The notes beneath the pieces were generated by a model, which saw only the letters and a program-made list of their open reading frames with translations, was not told the origin of the DNA and ran no database searches. This document shows, one piece after another, positions 1 to 7,948 of a DNA stretch of 37,331 nucleotides (position 1 is its first letter; each line of letters starts with the position of its first letter). The stretch is from an uncultured Bacteroidota bacterium (GTDB taxonomy: Bacteria > Bacteroidota > Bacteroidia > Chitinophagales > Chitinophagaceae), in NCBI GenBank assembly GCA_903910765.1, contig CAIWBA010000121.1:1-37331 (forward strand), written 5' to 3'. The position numbers and the translations under genes are program-made.

Positions 1-479
1 ACTTTTGACAATAATACATTCGAAGCATTATTTAAGAAATACATATAAGTCCACTCTGGCAAAAATGCATTTGATGCACCATATGCACGGTCGTTTCTTA
101 ATTGTAATTCCGCTTTTTGTCCAGCACCAATTGGATTTAAAACTTTTGTTCCATTATCTAATGTAACACTGATCGGATTGTCAGCAAATTTGAAACTATT
201 GTTTCCCCATGGCACGAATACATTGTCTCCCATTCCTTCATGAAATGCTTGAACAATCAATAACATACCCATGCCAAGTCCATCATCTAATGAACTTACA
301 TATTGATCTCCAAATCCGATTTTATAAAATCCTTTTGCGTATCCAATAACACCTGACTCTGAATTTAACACATCCAAAGAAGGCTGATTCAAGTTGGTCA
401 CTTCCAACTCGGTTTTTTGACATGACTGAAATCCAAAAAGACCAGTCGTTAATGTGATGATAAATAATATTTTTTTCAT
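1..479 (-). CDS. SusD/RagB-like outer-membrane lipoprotein, N-terminal part (cut by window edge)
   Basis: This is the first 159 codons of a gene that runs off the left edge of the window. The translation starts MKKILFIITLTTGLFGFQSC, a lipoprotein signal peptide ending in a cysteine at residue 20. The mature part (QKTELEVTNLNQPSLD...) has the pattern seen at the start of SusD/RagB proteins, where the N-terminus leads into TPR-like helices. SusD-family proteins sit on the outer membrane surface and form a lid over the SusC pore, capturing a nutrient that is often a glycan. The start lies 12 bases after the susC stop on the same strand, the usual susC-susD order, so the two are surely co-transcribed. 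The substrate cannot be told from the visible part. Confidence 0.85.
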   Translation of the reverse strand, partial: MKKILFIITLTTGLFGFQSCQKTELEVTNLNQPSLDVLNSESGVIGYAKGFYKIGFGDQYVSSLDDGLGMGMLLIVQAFHEGMGDNVFVPWGNNSFKFADNPISVTLDNGTKVLNPIGAGQKAELQLRNDRAYGASNAFLPEWTYMYFLNNASNVLLSK

Positions 480-491
480 GCTAATTCTTTT

Positions 492-3400
492 TTAGTTTAA
501 ACCAATGTTAATACCAATTTGATATGATTTAGTATTCGGGAAAGACCAATAATCCAATCCCTTTTGTACTGTTGTTTGTTGTGTTCCTGTTGAACCAGCA
601 CCAGTGGTGTTTTGGTTTGCCTCAGGATCCATACCAGTATACTTAGTCAATGTCATTAAGTTGCGACCGCTAAATACAATTTGTAATTTGTTGGTAAAAG
701 GAACTTTCCAAAATTTTGCAGCATCAAATGACAATGAAACATTTCTTAATCTAACAAAAGATGCATCTTCTAAGAAATAATCTTTAGTACCATTACTTTC
801 AGAAGCATCGTAGAAGCTTTTATAATAAGCAGTCCAAGGAGCTGATACACCACCAATCGTAACTGGCTTATCAAAATCGCTATGCAAACCCTCAGAATAC
901 ATCCACTCTTTGGTTTGGTTATATTGTTTTGCACCACCTACAACATCTACTTGGAAACTTAATGATAAGTAATTCTTGTAAGAGAATGCGTTTGTGAAAG
1001 ACATATTAAACTTAGGTGTTGTATTACCTAAAAGATATTTTTCAGCTGTAAATTGCGCTTTTTTAGAAGCAGTTTCAACAACTCTTCCGTCTACAATTTC
1101 ATAATTTTTAGCATCAGATGCCGCTATATATAAATTACCAGAAGCATCTTTTTGGCTAATGCTAGTTAAAGCTTTGTAACCATAGATTGTACCAATTTGC
1201 TCACCTGGACGTAAAGTATAAGTAGCTGCGCTACCCCAAACCAATGGGATATCTGTAGCACCGTGAATTGCGTCAGTGTATGATTTAGAAGTACCAAACA
1301 CAGAAGTCAAATTCCAGTTAAAGTTTTTAGACTTATAAATACTCGCATCTAAACTAATTTCAAGACCCTTTGATGATAAATCAACTGCGTTTGTTTTAAC
1401 TTCTGATGCACCACTTGAGATTGCCAAAGGCACTACCCAAATAACATCAGTTCCTTTTCTTGTCCAACTAGTTGCATTCAAATTAATATTTGAAAACCAG
1501 TTTGACTGAGTAGGTTTAAAATTCATGTCCACGCCAATTTCAGTTTCTCTTGAACGCTCCACCGTTAACAATGGATTAGCCACTCTTGAAGCATTGTAAA
1601 AAGCAGGGCCATTATCAAAGTTGATATTGTTCAAGGTGATGATACGATCAAATACACCTGGTTGAATTCCTGCCTCACCAAATGCACCTCTAATTTTGAA
1701 GTCATTGAACCAGCTTGACACTTTGTCCCAGAATTTAAAAGAAGATACCCTTAAGTAGGCATCCCCTCTAGGAAATGATTGTGCTTGCTTGGTATCACCA
1801 AATGTGGAAGAGTAATCTGAACGCATACCTGCAGAGATACCTCCAAAATCACCATAATCAAATCTTTGATTCACAAAGTATCCGAAAGTGGTAAATAAAT
1901 CATCATATACACCAACTACATATTTCGTAGCTGCTTGGTTTGCATTTGCATCATATAAAGGCAAACCTACATAACTATTGCTCGTTGAAGTGTACTTCTT
2001 TTTTCTGTAATCATACGCCGCAGTAGTTGTAGCAACGATTGGAAGTTTAAATCCAAAATCATTCGCTAAATCAAATTTAAGATTTGCAGTTGCTAATGAG
2101 TTCTGCGTTGTATATCTGCTGATTGAATTATAAATACCCCCTGTTAAACCTTCACCTGCATAACTATTAAATTGCTTAGAAGAAATGTTGGTAGATTGGT
2201 TAGCAGATTTACGATAGTAATCATTATTATTTTGATTGATTGAATATTTGTAATCCAATTCAAGAAATTTGTTCACCTTATAGTTTGCATTAAAACTAGG
2301 AATTAAATCCACTGTTTTACTCATATAAGATTGATATTGCTTATAATACTCTGGGTTAGATGAGTTTGCACCAGCACCCCCCATTTTTCTTGTGCTATTA
2401 CCATCTTTATCTTTATACATAAAGTCAGCAAACGGATACGTATATAAAGCAGAACTTATTGCAGTATTACCAATGGTGCTTTCCGTATATATAATTTGAT
2501 TAATTGATCTTATTTTAAAATCCTTAAACACTTCCACGCCAATATTCGCAGTTAGGTTGGTTCTTTTTAAAGCACCATCAATAATACTTTCTTGGTTTAA
2601 TTGAGATAAGTTAATTGCATAATCAACTTTATCCTTTGATCCAGAAATAGAAATATTTTTATTGGTTGTCATTGCTGATCTAAACAATTGTGCAATGTGG
2701 TCATAATATTGAACATTCCCTTTATATGGTTTGTCATTTTTATCTGTAGGACCTGCTAACCAAAAAGGGTTACCCCAATAGCCATATTGATCCTTAGCCA
2801 AAGGCACTGTTGCACCTGCTGAATTCTTCATTACGACATTACCACTTCCATCAACTTGGAAGGAATGATTAATCGGTTGGTGAACATTACCTAAATTAAT
2901 ATATTCATCTTGACTCACACGTGTTGAGAATTCAATTTGTGGTTTTCCGCCTTTACCTTTTTTAGTAATAATTTGGATAACACCATTCGCACCTTGCGCA
3001 CCATAAATGGTTGCAGCAGCAGCACCTTGAACCACCTCAACTTTCTCCACTGAATTTAAATCAATTGAATTTAAAGCAGAAGCACCCATCTCAACCCCAT
3101 CCACCAATACCATTGGAGATGAACCTGATTGAATTGTATTCACACCTCTTAATTGAATACTTACTGCAGCACCTGGGTTACCAGAGGAAGAAGTAACTTG
3201 CGCACCTGCAATTTTACCTACTAAGGCTTGATCAATCGAAGCCGATGGTGTAGAAGGTAATTTGTCAGCCGTAATTGACTGAACTGATATGGCTAGTTTT
3301 CTTTTGGAAACTGAAGTACCTGTACCAGTTACCACAACCTCACTCAAAGATTTTGCTTCGGTCATTAATTTAACCGTTACGTTATCCGTTGCTGGAACTG

Positions 3401-3641
3401 ACTTCGCTTCAAAGCCTACTGAAGTCACTACTAAAGTAGCACCCTTTGCAGCTTTAACGCTAAATATTCCATTTGCATCCGCTGTTGCTCCAGTTCTAGT
3501 TCCTTTCACTTGAACGGAAGCGCCAGAAATTGGATCTCCTTTTTCATCAACCACTTTACCATTGATGGTAAGATTTTGGGCTACCGCTGTGCCAAAAAAT
3601 AGGCAGGAAGCAAGTAAACTCCACAAAAGTTGTTTTCTCAT
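492..3641 (-). CDS. SusC/RagA-family TonB-dependent outer-membrane transporter
   Basis: The 1049-residue protein has a signal peptide (cleavage probably after AVAQ, residue 22). A carboxypeptidase-regulatory-like beta-sandwich follows at roughly 23-100 (INGKVVDEKGDPISGASV). The plug domain spans about 100-230, with the linker SEVVVTGTGTS and the family motifs VLVDGVE and IYGAQGANGVIQIITKKG. The rest is a 22-strand barrel ending in an aromatic-flanked C-terminus (YQIGINIGLN). It imports a nutrient across the outer membrane using TonB energy, together with the SusD-like partner encoded directly downstream. No glycoside hydrolase, sulfatase or peptidase is visible beside it, so the substrate is unknown. 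A -7-like element and overlapping palindromes lie 60-100 bases upstream and suggest regulated expression. Confidence 0.95.
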   Translation of the reverse strand: MRKQLLWSLLASCLFFGTAVAQNLTINGKVVDEKGDPISGASVQVKGTRTGATADANGIFSVKAAKGATLVVTSVGFEAKSVPATDNVTVKLMTEAKSLSEVVVTGTGTSVSKRKLAISVQSITADKLPSTPSASIDQALVGKIAGAQVTSSSGNPGAAVSIQLRGVNTIQSGSSPMVLVDGVEMGASALNSIDLNSVEKVEVVQGAAAATIYGAQGANGVIQIITKKGKGGKPQIEFSTRVSQDEYINLGNVHQPINHSFQVDGSGNVVMKNSAGATVPLAKDQYGYWGNPFWLAGPTDKNDKPYKGNVQYYDHIAQLFRSAMTTNKNISISGSKDKVDYAINLSQLNQESIIDGALKRTNLTANIGVEVFKDFKIRSINQIIYTESTIGNTAISSALYTYPFADFMYKDKDGNSTRKMGGAGANSSNPEYYKQYQSYMSKTVDLIPSFNANYKVNKFLELDYKYSINQNNNDYYRKSANQSTNISSKQFNSYAGEGLTGGIYNSISRYTTQNSLATANLKFDLANDFGFKLPIVATTTAAYDYRKKKYTSTSNSYVGLPLYDANANQAATKYVVGVYDDLFTTFGYFVNQRFDYGDFGGISAGMRSDYSSTFGDTKQAQSFPRGDAYLRVSSFKFWDKVSSWFNDFKIRGAFGEAGIQPGVFDRIITLNNINFDNGPAFYNASRVANPLLTVERSRETEIGVDMNFKPTQSNWFSNINLNATSWTRKGTDVIWVVPLAISSGASEVKTNAVDLSSKGLEISLDASIYKSKNFNWNLTSVFGTSKSYTDAIHGATDIPLVWGSAATYTLRPGEQIGTIYGYKALTSISQKDASGNLYIAASDAKNYEIVDGRVVETASKKAQFTAEKYLLGNTTPKFNMSFTNAFSYKNYLSLSFQVDVVGGAKQYNQTKEWMYSEGLHSDFDKPVTIGGVSAPWTAYYKSFYDASESNGTKDYFLEDASFVRLRNVSLSFDAAKFWKVPFTNKLQIVFSGRNLMTLTKYTGMDPEANQNTTGAGSTGTQQTTVQKGLDYWSFPNTKSYQIGINIGLN

Positions 3642-3699
3642 ACTTGGTTTGTTTAGTTTTAATCTATTTGAAATATTATTGAACGAAATTCAAAAATTA

Positions 3700-3707
3700 C
3701 AAAGCTA
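3700..3707 (-). promoter_or_regulatory. -7 promoter element of susC
   Basis: The minus strand reads TAGCTTTG, a full match to the Bacteroidota -7 consensus TAnnTTTG, and would give a leader of about 50 bases before the susC ATG. There is no TTG at the expected -33 position (about 3727-3729). That position falls inside the palindromes described separately, which is compatible with a promoter that needs an activator. Confidence 0.5.
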
Positions 3708-3714
3708 TTATTCT

Positions 3715-3737
3715 CACATATGTGTATAATATACACA
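3715..3737. promoter_or_regulatory. Overlapping palindromes upstream of susC, candidate operator
   Basis: Two overlapping perfect inverted repeats are visible: CACATATGTG at 3715-3724, and TGTGTATA-A-TATACACA at 3721-3737 (8-base arms around one central base). They lie 8-30 bases upstream of the susC -7 element, where the -33 box would be. Binding by a dimeric regulator is an inference. No regulator gene is adjacent, and the region is AT-rich. Confidence 0.4.
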
Positions 3738-3893
3738 ATCCAGATTTGGAGCTAAAATTATGAAAATGTTAATAAATTGCCAAAAAAATGTAAAATTCAG
3801 GCAGTTTAATACTACACAAACGCTGAACTTTAGCTGGTATTGTGAAAACAAGGGCCTTTTCGGTAAATACTGAAATATATTTAATCAAGCGAT

Positions 3894-3901
3894 TATCTTT
3901 A
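3894..3901 (+). promoter_or_regulatory. -7-like element directly before radA
   Basis: TATCTTTA matches TAnnTTTG at all but the last base. Only 4 bases separate it from the radA ATG, so the transcript would begin at or within a few bases of the start codon. No -33 TTG was found at the usual distance. Confidence 0.3.
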
Positions 3902-3905
3902 CAAC

Positions 3906-5276
3906 ATGAGTAAGTCAAAATCGGCATTTTTCTGTAATAATTGTGGTTATGAGGCGGCCAAATGGGCTGGCAAATGCCCCGCTTGTAATGAATGGAACAC
4001 CTTTACCGAGGAATTGGTTGAAAAAACAAAGGAGACAACTTCGGATTGGGAAGGGTACCATACGAACCAAAAAGGGAATCAAGCCATTTCCTTAAATGAG
4101 GTGGATAGTCAATCTGAAAAAAGAATAGACAGTTCCGATGTGGAACTGAATAGAGTATTAGGCGGTGGGATTGTTTTGGGTTCAATTATTTTAGTTGCGG
4201 GTGAACCAGGTATTGGAAAGAGTACCTTGTTTTTGCAACAAGGTTTGATGATGAAGGATCAAACTGTTTTATACATCAGTGGCGAGGAAAGTATTCAGCA
4301 AATAAAAATGCGTGCGGATCGATTGAACTTGCAAAATGAAAATTTTTATTTACTCACTGAAACTCATACTGCACAAATTTTTAAAGCAATTAAAAAATTA
4401 AAACCAACGGTGGTCATTGTGGATTCAATTCAAACATTAGAATCCAACTTAATTGACTCCGCTGCAGGAAGTGTATCTCAAATAAAACAAACCGCTGCTG
4501 AGTTTCAAAAATTTGCGAAAGAAACTGGAACCCCTGTTTTTTTAATTGGACATATCACAAAGGAAGGATCCATCGCTGGACCAAAAATTTTAGAACATAT
4601 GGTGGATACGGTATTGCAATTTGAAGGTGATCGCCATTATGCATATCGCATGTTGCGCACTTTAAAAAACAGATTTGGCGGCACGAGTGAATTAGGAATT
4701 TACGAAATGACCAGCGAGGGAATGAAAGTAGTCAACAACCCCTCTGCATTTTTAATCGCACAACGCAATGAATCATTAAGTGGAAGTACTATTGCAGCCT
4801 CTATGGAAGGGATGCGTCCATTATTAATTGAAGTGCAAGCTTTGGTTACACAAAGTGTGTATGGCACGCCACAGCTCACTGTGACTGGGTTTGACCTAAG
4901 AAGGCTTCAACTTTTATTAGCTGTTTTGGAAAAACGTGGGGGCTTTGCTTTTGGCATGAAAGATGTATTTGTAAATATTGCTGGCGGTTTAAAAATTGAA
5001 GATCCTTCCTTAGATTTAGCGATTATACTCTCCTTACTTTCTTCCTATGAAGATGTGCCTTTACCGCAAGGAATTTGTTTTGCAGGTGAGGTTGGATTGA
5101 ATGGAGAAATTAGGGCCGTTAATAGAATTCAACAGCGTATTGCAGAAGCAGAAAAATTAGGCTTCGAAAAAATTTATATTTCCGAGTTTAATAAAAAAGG
5201 TATCGAACAAAAAAAGTATGGCATTCAAATTATTGCCATAGAAAGAGTGGACGAAGCTTACCGATTATTTTTTTAG
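3906..5276 (+). CDS. radA: DNA repair protein RadA (Sms)
   Basis: The 456-residue protein shows the complete RadA architecture. It has an N-terminal C4 zinc finger (C10, C13, C24, C27; CNNCG...CPAC), a RecA-like ATPase with Walker A GEPGIGKST at 99-107, and the RadA-specific KNRFG motif at 254-258. A C-terminal Lon-protease-like domain from about 280 onward acts as a scaffold rather than a protease. RadA is a hexameric helicase that promotes branch migration during recombinational repair. The length is typical for the family. It is divergent from susC and is followed 29 bases later by the ComF-family gene on the same strand, so the two may be co-transcribed; both families are linked to recombination or DNA uptake in other bacteria. 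Confidence 0.97.
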   Translation: MSKSKSAFFCNNCGYEAAKWAGKCPACNEWNTFTEELVEKTKETTSDWEGYHTNQKGNQAISLNEVDSQSEKRIDSSDVELNRVLGGGIVLGSIILVAGEPGIGKSTLFLQQGLMMKDQTVLYISGEESIQQIKMRADRLNLQNENFYLLTETHTAQIFKAIKKLKPTVVIVDSIQTLESNLIDSAAGSVSQIKQTAAEFQKFAKETGTPVFLIGHITKEGSIAGPKILEHMVDTVLQFEGDRHYAYRMLRTLKNRFGGTSELGIYEMTSEGMKVVNNPSAFLIAQRNESLSGSTIAASMEGMRPLLIEVQALVTQSVYGTPQLTVTGFDLRRLQLLLAVLEKRGGFAFGMKDVFVNIAGGLKIEDPSLDLAIILSLLSSYEDVPLPQGICFAGEVGLNGEIRAVNRIQQRIAEAEKLGFEKIYISEFNKKGIEQKKYGIQIIAIERVDEAYRLFF

Positions 5277-5305
5277 TTGCTACTGATTCATTTTTAATAC
5301 CTCCC

Positions 5306-6028
5306 ATGAACTTCATCAAGTATATTGCATTGCATGTAAAAAAATACTTGATTGCATTTTTACATTTAGTTTATCCGAGTATTTGTTTGCATTGTGGAAG
5401 TACTGATATAATAAAATTTCAAGTATTATGCCCCAATTGCTATACGCAACTTCCCTTCACTGATTTTTTTGAAATTGAAGATAATAATGTCGACAAAATA
5501 TTTTGGGGAAGATTGGCTTTAGGTCCGAGTGGGGCTGGTTTATTTTTTACAAAAAATAGTATTGTACAATTATTACTATTTGAATTAAAATACAAACAAA
5601 ATAAAAGGGCCGGTTTCCTTTTAGGCAATATGATTGGTTGGGCTTTGAAAAAAGCAAACCGATTTAATGAAATTGATTATTTAATTCCCATTCCAGTTCG
5701 AAAAAATACGGAAAGGACCAGGGGCTATAATCAGTCTTTAATTATTTGCGAAGGCATTGCACAGGCCTTCCCCATCCCCATTTTACAAGCAGTTTTATAT
5801 AAAAATAAAAAGACAAACACCCAAACACGCAAGGATCGAATTGAACGAGGTCATCATAGCAACCCAGTTTTTGGGATAAAAAACACCCTGCAAATTTGGA
5901 ACAAACACCTCCTATTGGTGGACGATATTATTACCACAGGCGCTACTGCCGAAGCTGCAGGCAGCTGTTTACTTCAGGCCAACCCCGCCTCCCTTCATTT
6001 TGCCGCCGCAGCTTACACCCTATCTTAA
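5306..6028 (+). CDS. ComF-family phosphoribosyltransferase-like protein
   Basis: The 240-residue protein carries an N-terminal four-cysteine zinc ribbon (C27, C30, C42, C45; CLHCG...CPNC). A type I phosphoribosyltransferase fold follows, whose PRPP-binding loop is visible near 204-216 (LLVDDIITTGATA). This matches ComF, known in Bacillus and Haemophilus as a cytosolic factor needed for natural transformation that works with DNA-processing proteins. Whether it serves DNA uptake in this organism cannot be told, since ComF homologues are widespread in bacteria that are not known to be competent. It lies 29 bases after radA. The ATG at 5306 is well placed before the zinc ribbon. Confidence 0.9.
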   Translation: MNFIKYIALHVKKYLIAFLHLVYPSICLHCGSTDIIKFQVLCPNCYTQLPFTDFFEIEDNNVDKIFWGRLALGPSGAGLFFTKNSIVQLLLFELKYKQNKRAGFLLGNMIGWALKKANRFNEIDYLIPIPVRKNTERTRGYNQSLIICEGIAQAFPIPILQAVLYKNKKTNTQTRKDRIERGHHSNPVFGIKNTLQIWNKHLLLVDDIITTGATAEAAGSCLLQANPASLHFAAAAYTLS

Positions 6029-6100
6029 ACTTTTTTGTTTTATTCTTGTTATATTTATGCAAGCAATAAACAAACGCTTTAACTGAAAAAATAACGATAT

Positions 6101-6625
6101 ATGAAAACCATTTTAAGTTTTTTATTAATGATGACCACTTTAGTTTTAAATGCACAAAGCATCCATACTTTTAAAGTAACTGGCATTGATGGTAAGCAAA
6201 TTAACCTAGCTGCCTACAAAGGAAAAAAGATATTAATCGTGAATACCGCTTCTAAATGTGGTTACACACCGCAATACGAATCACTTCAAAAAGTGTATGA
6301 TCAATACAAAGACAAATTAGTCATTCTTGGATTTCCTTGTAATCAATTTGGTGGACAAGAACCAGGTACGAATGCAGAAATCGTAGCCTTTTGTAAAGAA
6401 AACTATGGTGTTAGTTTTCCATTGGCTGACAAAATTGATGTTAAAGGCGCTAACATAGCACCCATTTACCAATGGCTAACGCAAAAAGCTAAAAATGGTG
6501 TTTTGGATGCGAACATAAGCTGGAACTTTAATAAATTTTTGTTGGACGAAAATGGCAAAATGATCGCTTACTTCCCAAGTAATGTTAAACCAGAGAGTGA
6601 CGCAATAACCGCTTATTTAAAATAA
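6101..6625 (+). CDS. Secreted glutathione peroxidase (thioredoxin-type, cysteine form)
   Basis: The 174-residue protein begins with a signal peptide (MKTILSFLLMMTTLVLNAQS), so the enzyme probably works in the periplasm. The GPx fold follows. The peroxidatic Cys53 is in TASKCGYTPQY, the FPCNQFGGQEPG motif supplies Gln86, and WNFNKF supplies Trp141 and Asn142, which completes the catalytic tetrad. A further Cys98 (AFCKENYG) sits where thioredoxin-dependent GPx enzymes keep the resolving cysteine. It is therefore likely a 2-Cys, thioredoxin-like-reduced hydroperoxidase rather than a glutathione or selenocysteine enzyme. It is a stand-alone gene with 72 bases before it and 54 after it. Confidence 0.92.
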   Translation: MKTILSFLLMMTTLVLNAQSIHTFKVTGIDGKQINLAAYKGKKILIVNTASKCGYTPQYESLQKVYDQYKDKLVILGFPCNQFGGQEPGTNAEIVAFCKENYGVSFPLADKIDVKGANIAPIYQWLTQKAKNGVLDANISWNFNKFLLDENGKMIAYFPSNVKPESDAITAYLK

Positions 6626-6667
6626 GAACCTCCGTCGTAATTTTAAGCAGTTTTATAAAGTAAGCGC

Positions 6668-6675
6668 TATCTTCG
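6668..6675 (+). promoter_or_regulatory. -7-like element directly before holB
   Basis: TATCTTCG differs from TAnnTTTG at one base and ends 4 bases before the holB ATG, the same very short spacing seen before radA. If real, the holB mRNA would have almost no 5' leader. Support is by motif only. Confidence 0.25.
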
Positions 6676-6679
6676 TTTC

Positions 6680-7876
6680 ATGTTATTAAGCGAAGTCATT
6701 GGGCAGGAAAAACTGAAAAAACAATTGGTGGACATGGTGCACCAACAAAGGTTGCCCCATGCATTATTATTGGTGGGTCCTGAAGGATCAGGCGCTTTAC
6801 CTTTGGCAGTTGCATTTGCACAATACATTGTAAGTATCCCGAGTCAAGCTACCCCAACCGCTGATTTATTTGGTGCGCCAGCCGAGACCATAGCACAACC
6901 ATTTTATACTCCAGAACAAATTGCAGATTTGCCCGCCTATTACAGGGCCAGTCAATTGATGCATCCTGATTTGCATTTTTCATTTCCAACCATTATAGAA
7001 AAGCCAGGACAAAAAAATATCAGTGCGAATTTTATTGAGCAATGGCGTGAATTTATAAATGGCTATCCTTATGGCAATGCATTTGATTGGCTCCAATTCA
7101 TTAAAGCCGAAAACAAGCAAGGTAATATTAGTGCAGACGAGTGTAATGAAATCATAAAAAAATTATCATTTAAAAGCTTCGAGAGTGCTTATAAAGTATT
7201 GGTTTTATGGATGCCTGAATATTTGGGAAAAGAAGGCAACAAACTTTTAAAATTAATTGAGGAACCGCCCGACAATACCATTTTTATTTTAGTCGCTGCT
7301 TCAGAGGAAAATATTTTGCCCACCATCTTAAGTAGGTGCCAATTTGTAAAAGTGCCCAGACTTACAACCGATGAAATTGAATCTGCCTTAATCAGTCGCG
7401 CTAAACTAGCAACAGAAAAAGCAAAACAAGTGGCTATTTTGTCGGAAGGCAATTACAGAGAAGCGCTTCATTTAATCCAACATAGTGACCAGGACTATAT
7501 TAGTATGATTAAGGATTGGTTAAACGCCATATTAAAAATGGGACCATTGGCCCAATTGAAATGGGTGGAAGAAATGAGTAAATTGGGTAGAGAGCAACAA
7601 AAGCAATTTTTAAAGTATTTCAACCACCTATTAGAACATAGTATTAGGCTAAAAACGATGGGGTCGGACCTGCCATTGGACAGTGATTTAAAGGATTTTG
7701 CCCTTAGGATAAACAAAATTGCTGGGGTAAGCCAGATGGAATCCATTGTAAATGAACTAGATAAGTCAATTTATCATATTGAACGCAATGCAAATGCTAA
7801 AATGCTATTTATGGCACTTAGTATCAAGTTGTATCATATCATTCAGAACAAAACCTTAATTTTGACAGAAGCATAA
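6680..7876 (+). CDS. holB: DNA polymerase III delta' subunit (clamp-loader AAA+ protein)
   Basis: The 398-residue AAA+ protein starts LLSEVIGQEKLKKQL, as DnaX and HolB proteins do. The P-loop is degenerate (GPEGSGALP at 33-41, lacking the Lys-Thr of Walker A), which fits delta' as a non-ATP-binding clamp-loader subunit. The sensor region (EEPPDNTIFILVA) and the SRC arginine-finger motif (LSRCQF) are intact. The four zinc-binding cysteines of the E. coli protein are not evident. Delta' belongs to the complex that loads the beta clamp on DNA. The gene precedes ricT by 72 bases; holB next to ricT (yaaT) is also the Bacillus gene order, which supports both calls. Confidence 0.9.
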   Translation: MLLSEVIGQEKLKKQLVDMVHQQRLPHALLLVGPEGSGALPLAVAFAQYIVSIPSQATPTADLFGAPAETIAQPFYTPEQIADLPAYYRASQLMHPDLHFSFPTIIEKPGQKNISANFIEQWREFINGYPYGNAFDWLQFIKAENKQGNISADECNEIIKKLSFKSFESAYKVLVLWMPEYLGKEGNKLLKLIEEPPDNTIFILVAASEENILPTILSRCQFVKVPRLTTDEIESALISRAKLATEKAKQVAILSEGNYREALHLIQHSDQDYISMIKDWLNAILKMGPLAQLKWVEEMSKLGREQQKQFLKYFNHLLEHSIRLKTMGSDLPLDSDLKDFALRINKIAGVSQMESIVNELDKSIYHIERNANAKMLFMALSIKLYHIIQNKTLILTEA

Positions 7877-7948
7877 CAGGAAAAGTGTGATGATGCGTTG
7901 AAGCTATGCGAGGGTATTTTAATTATTAACAGTTTGAATTAACGATAT

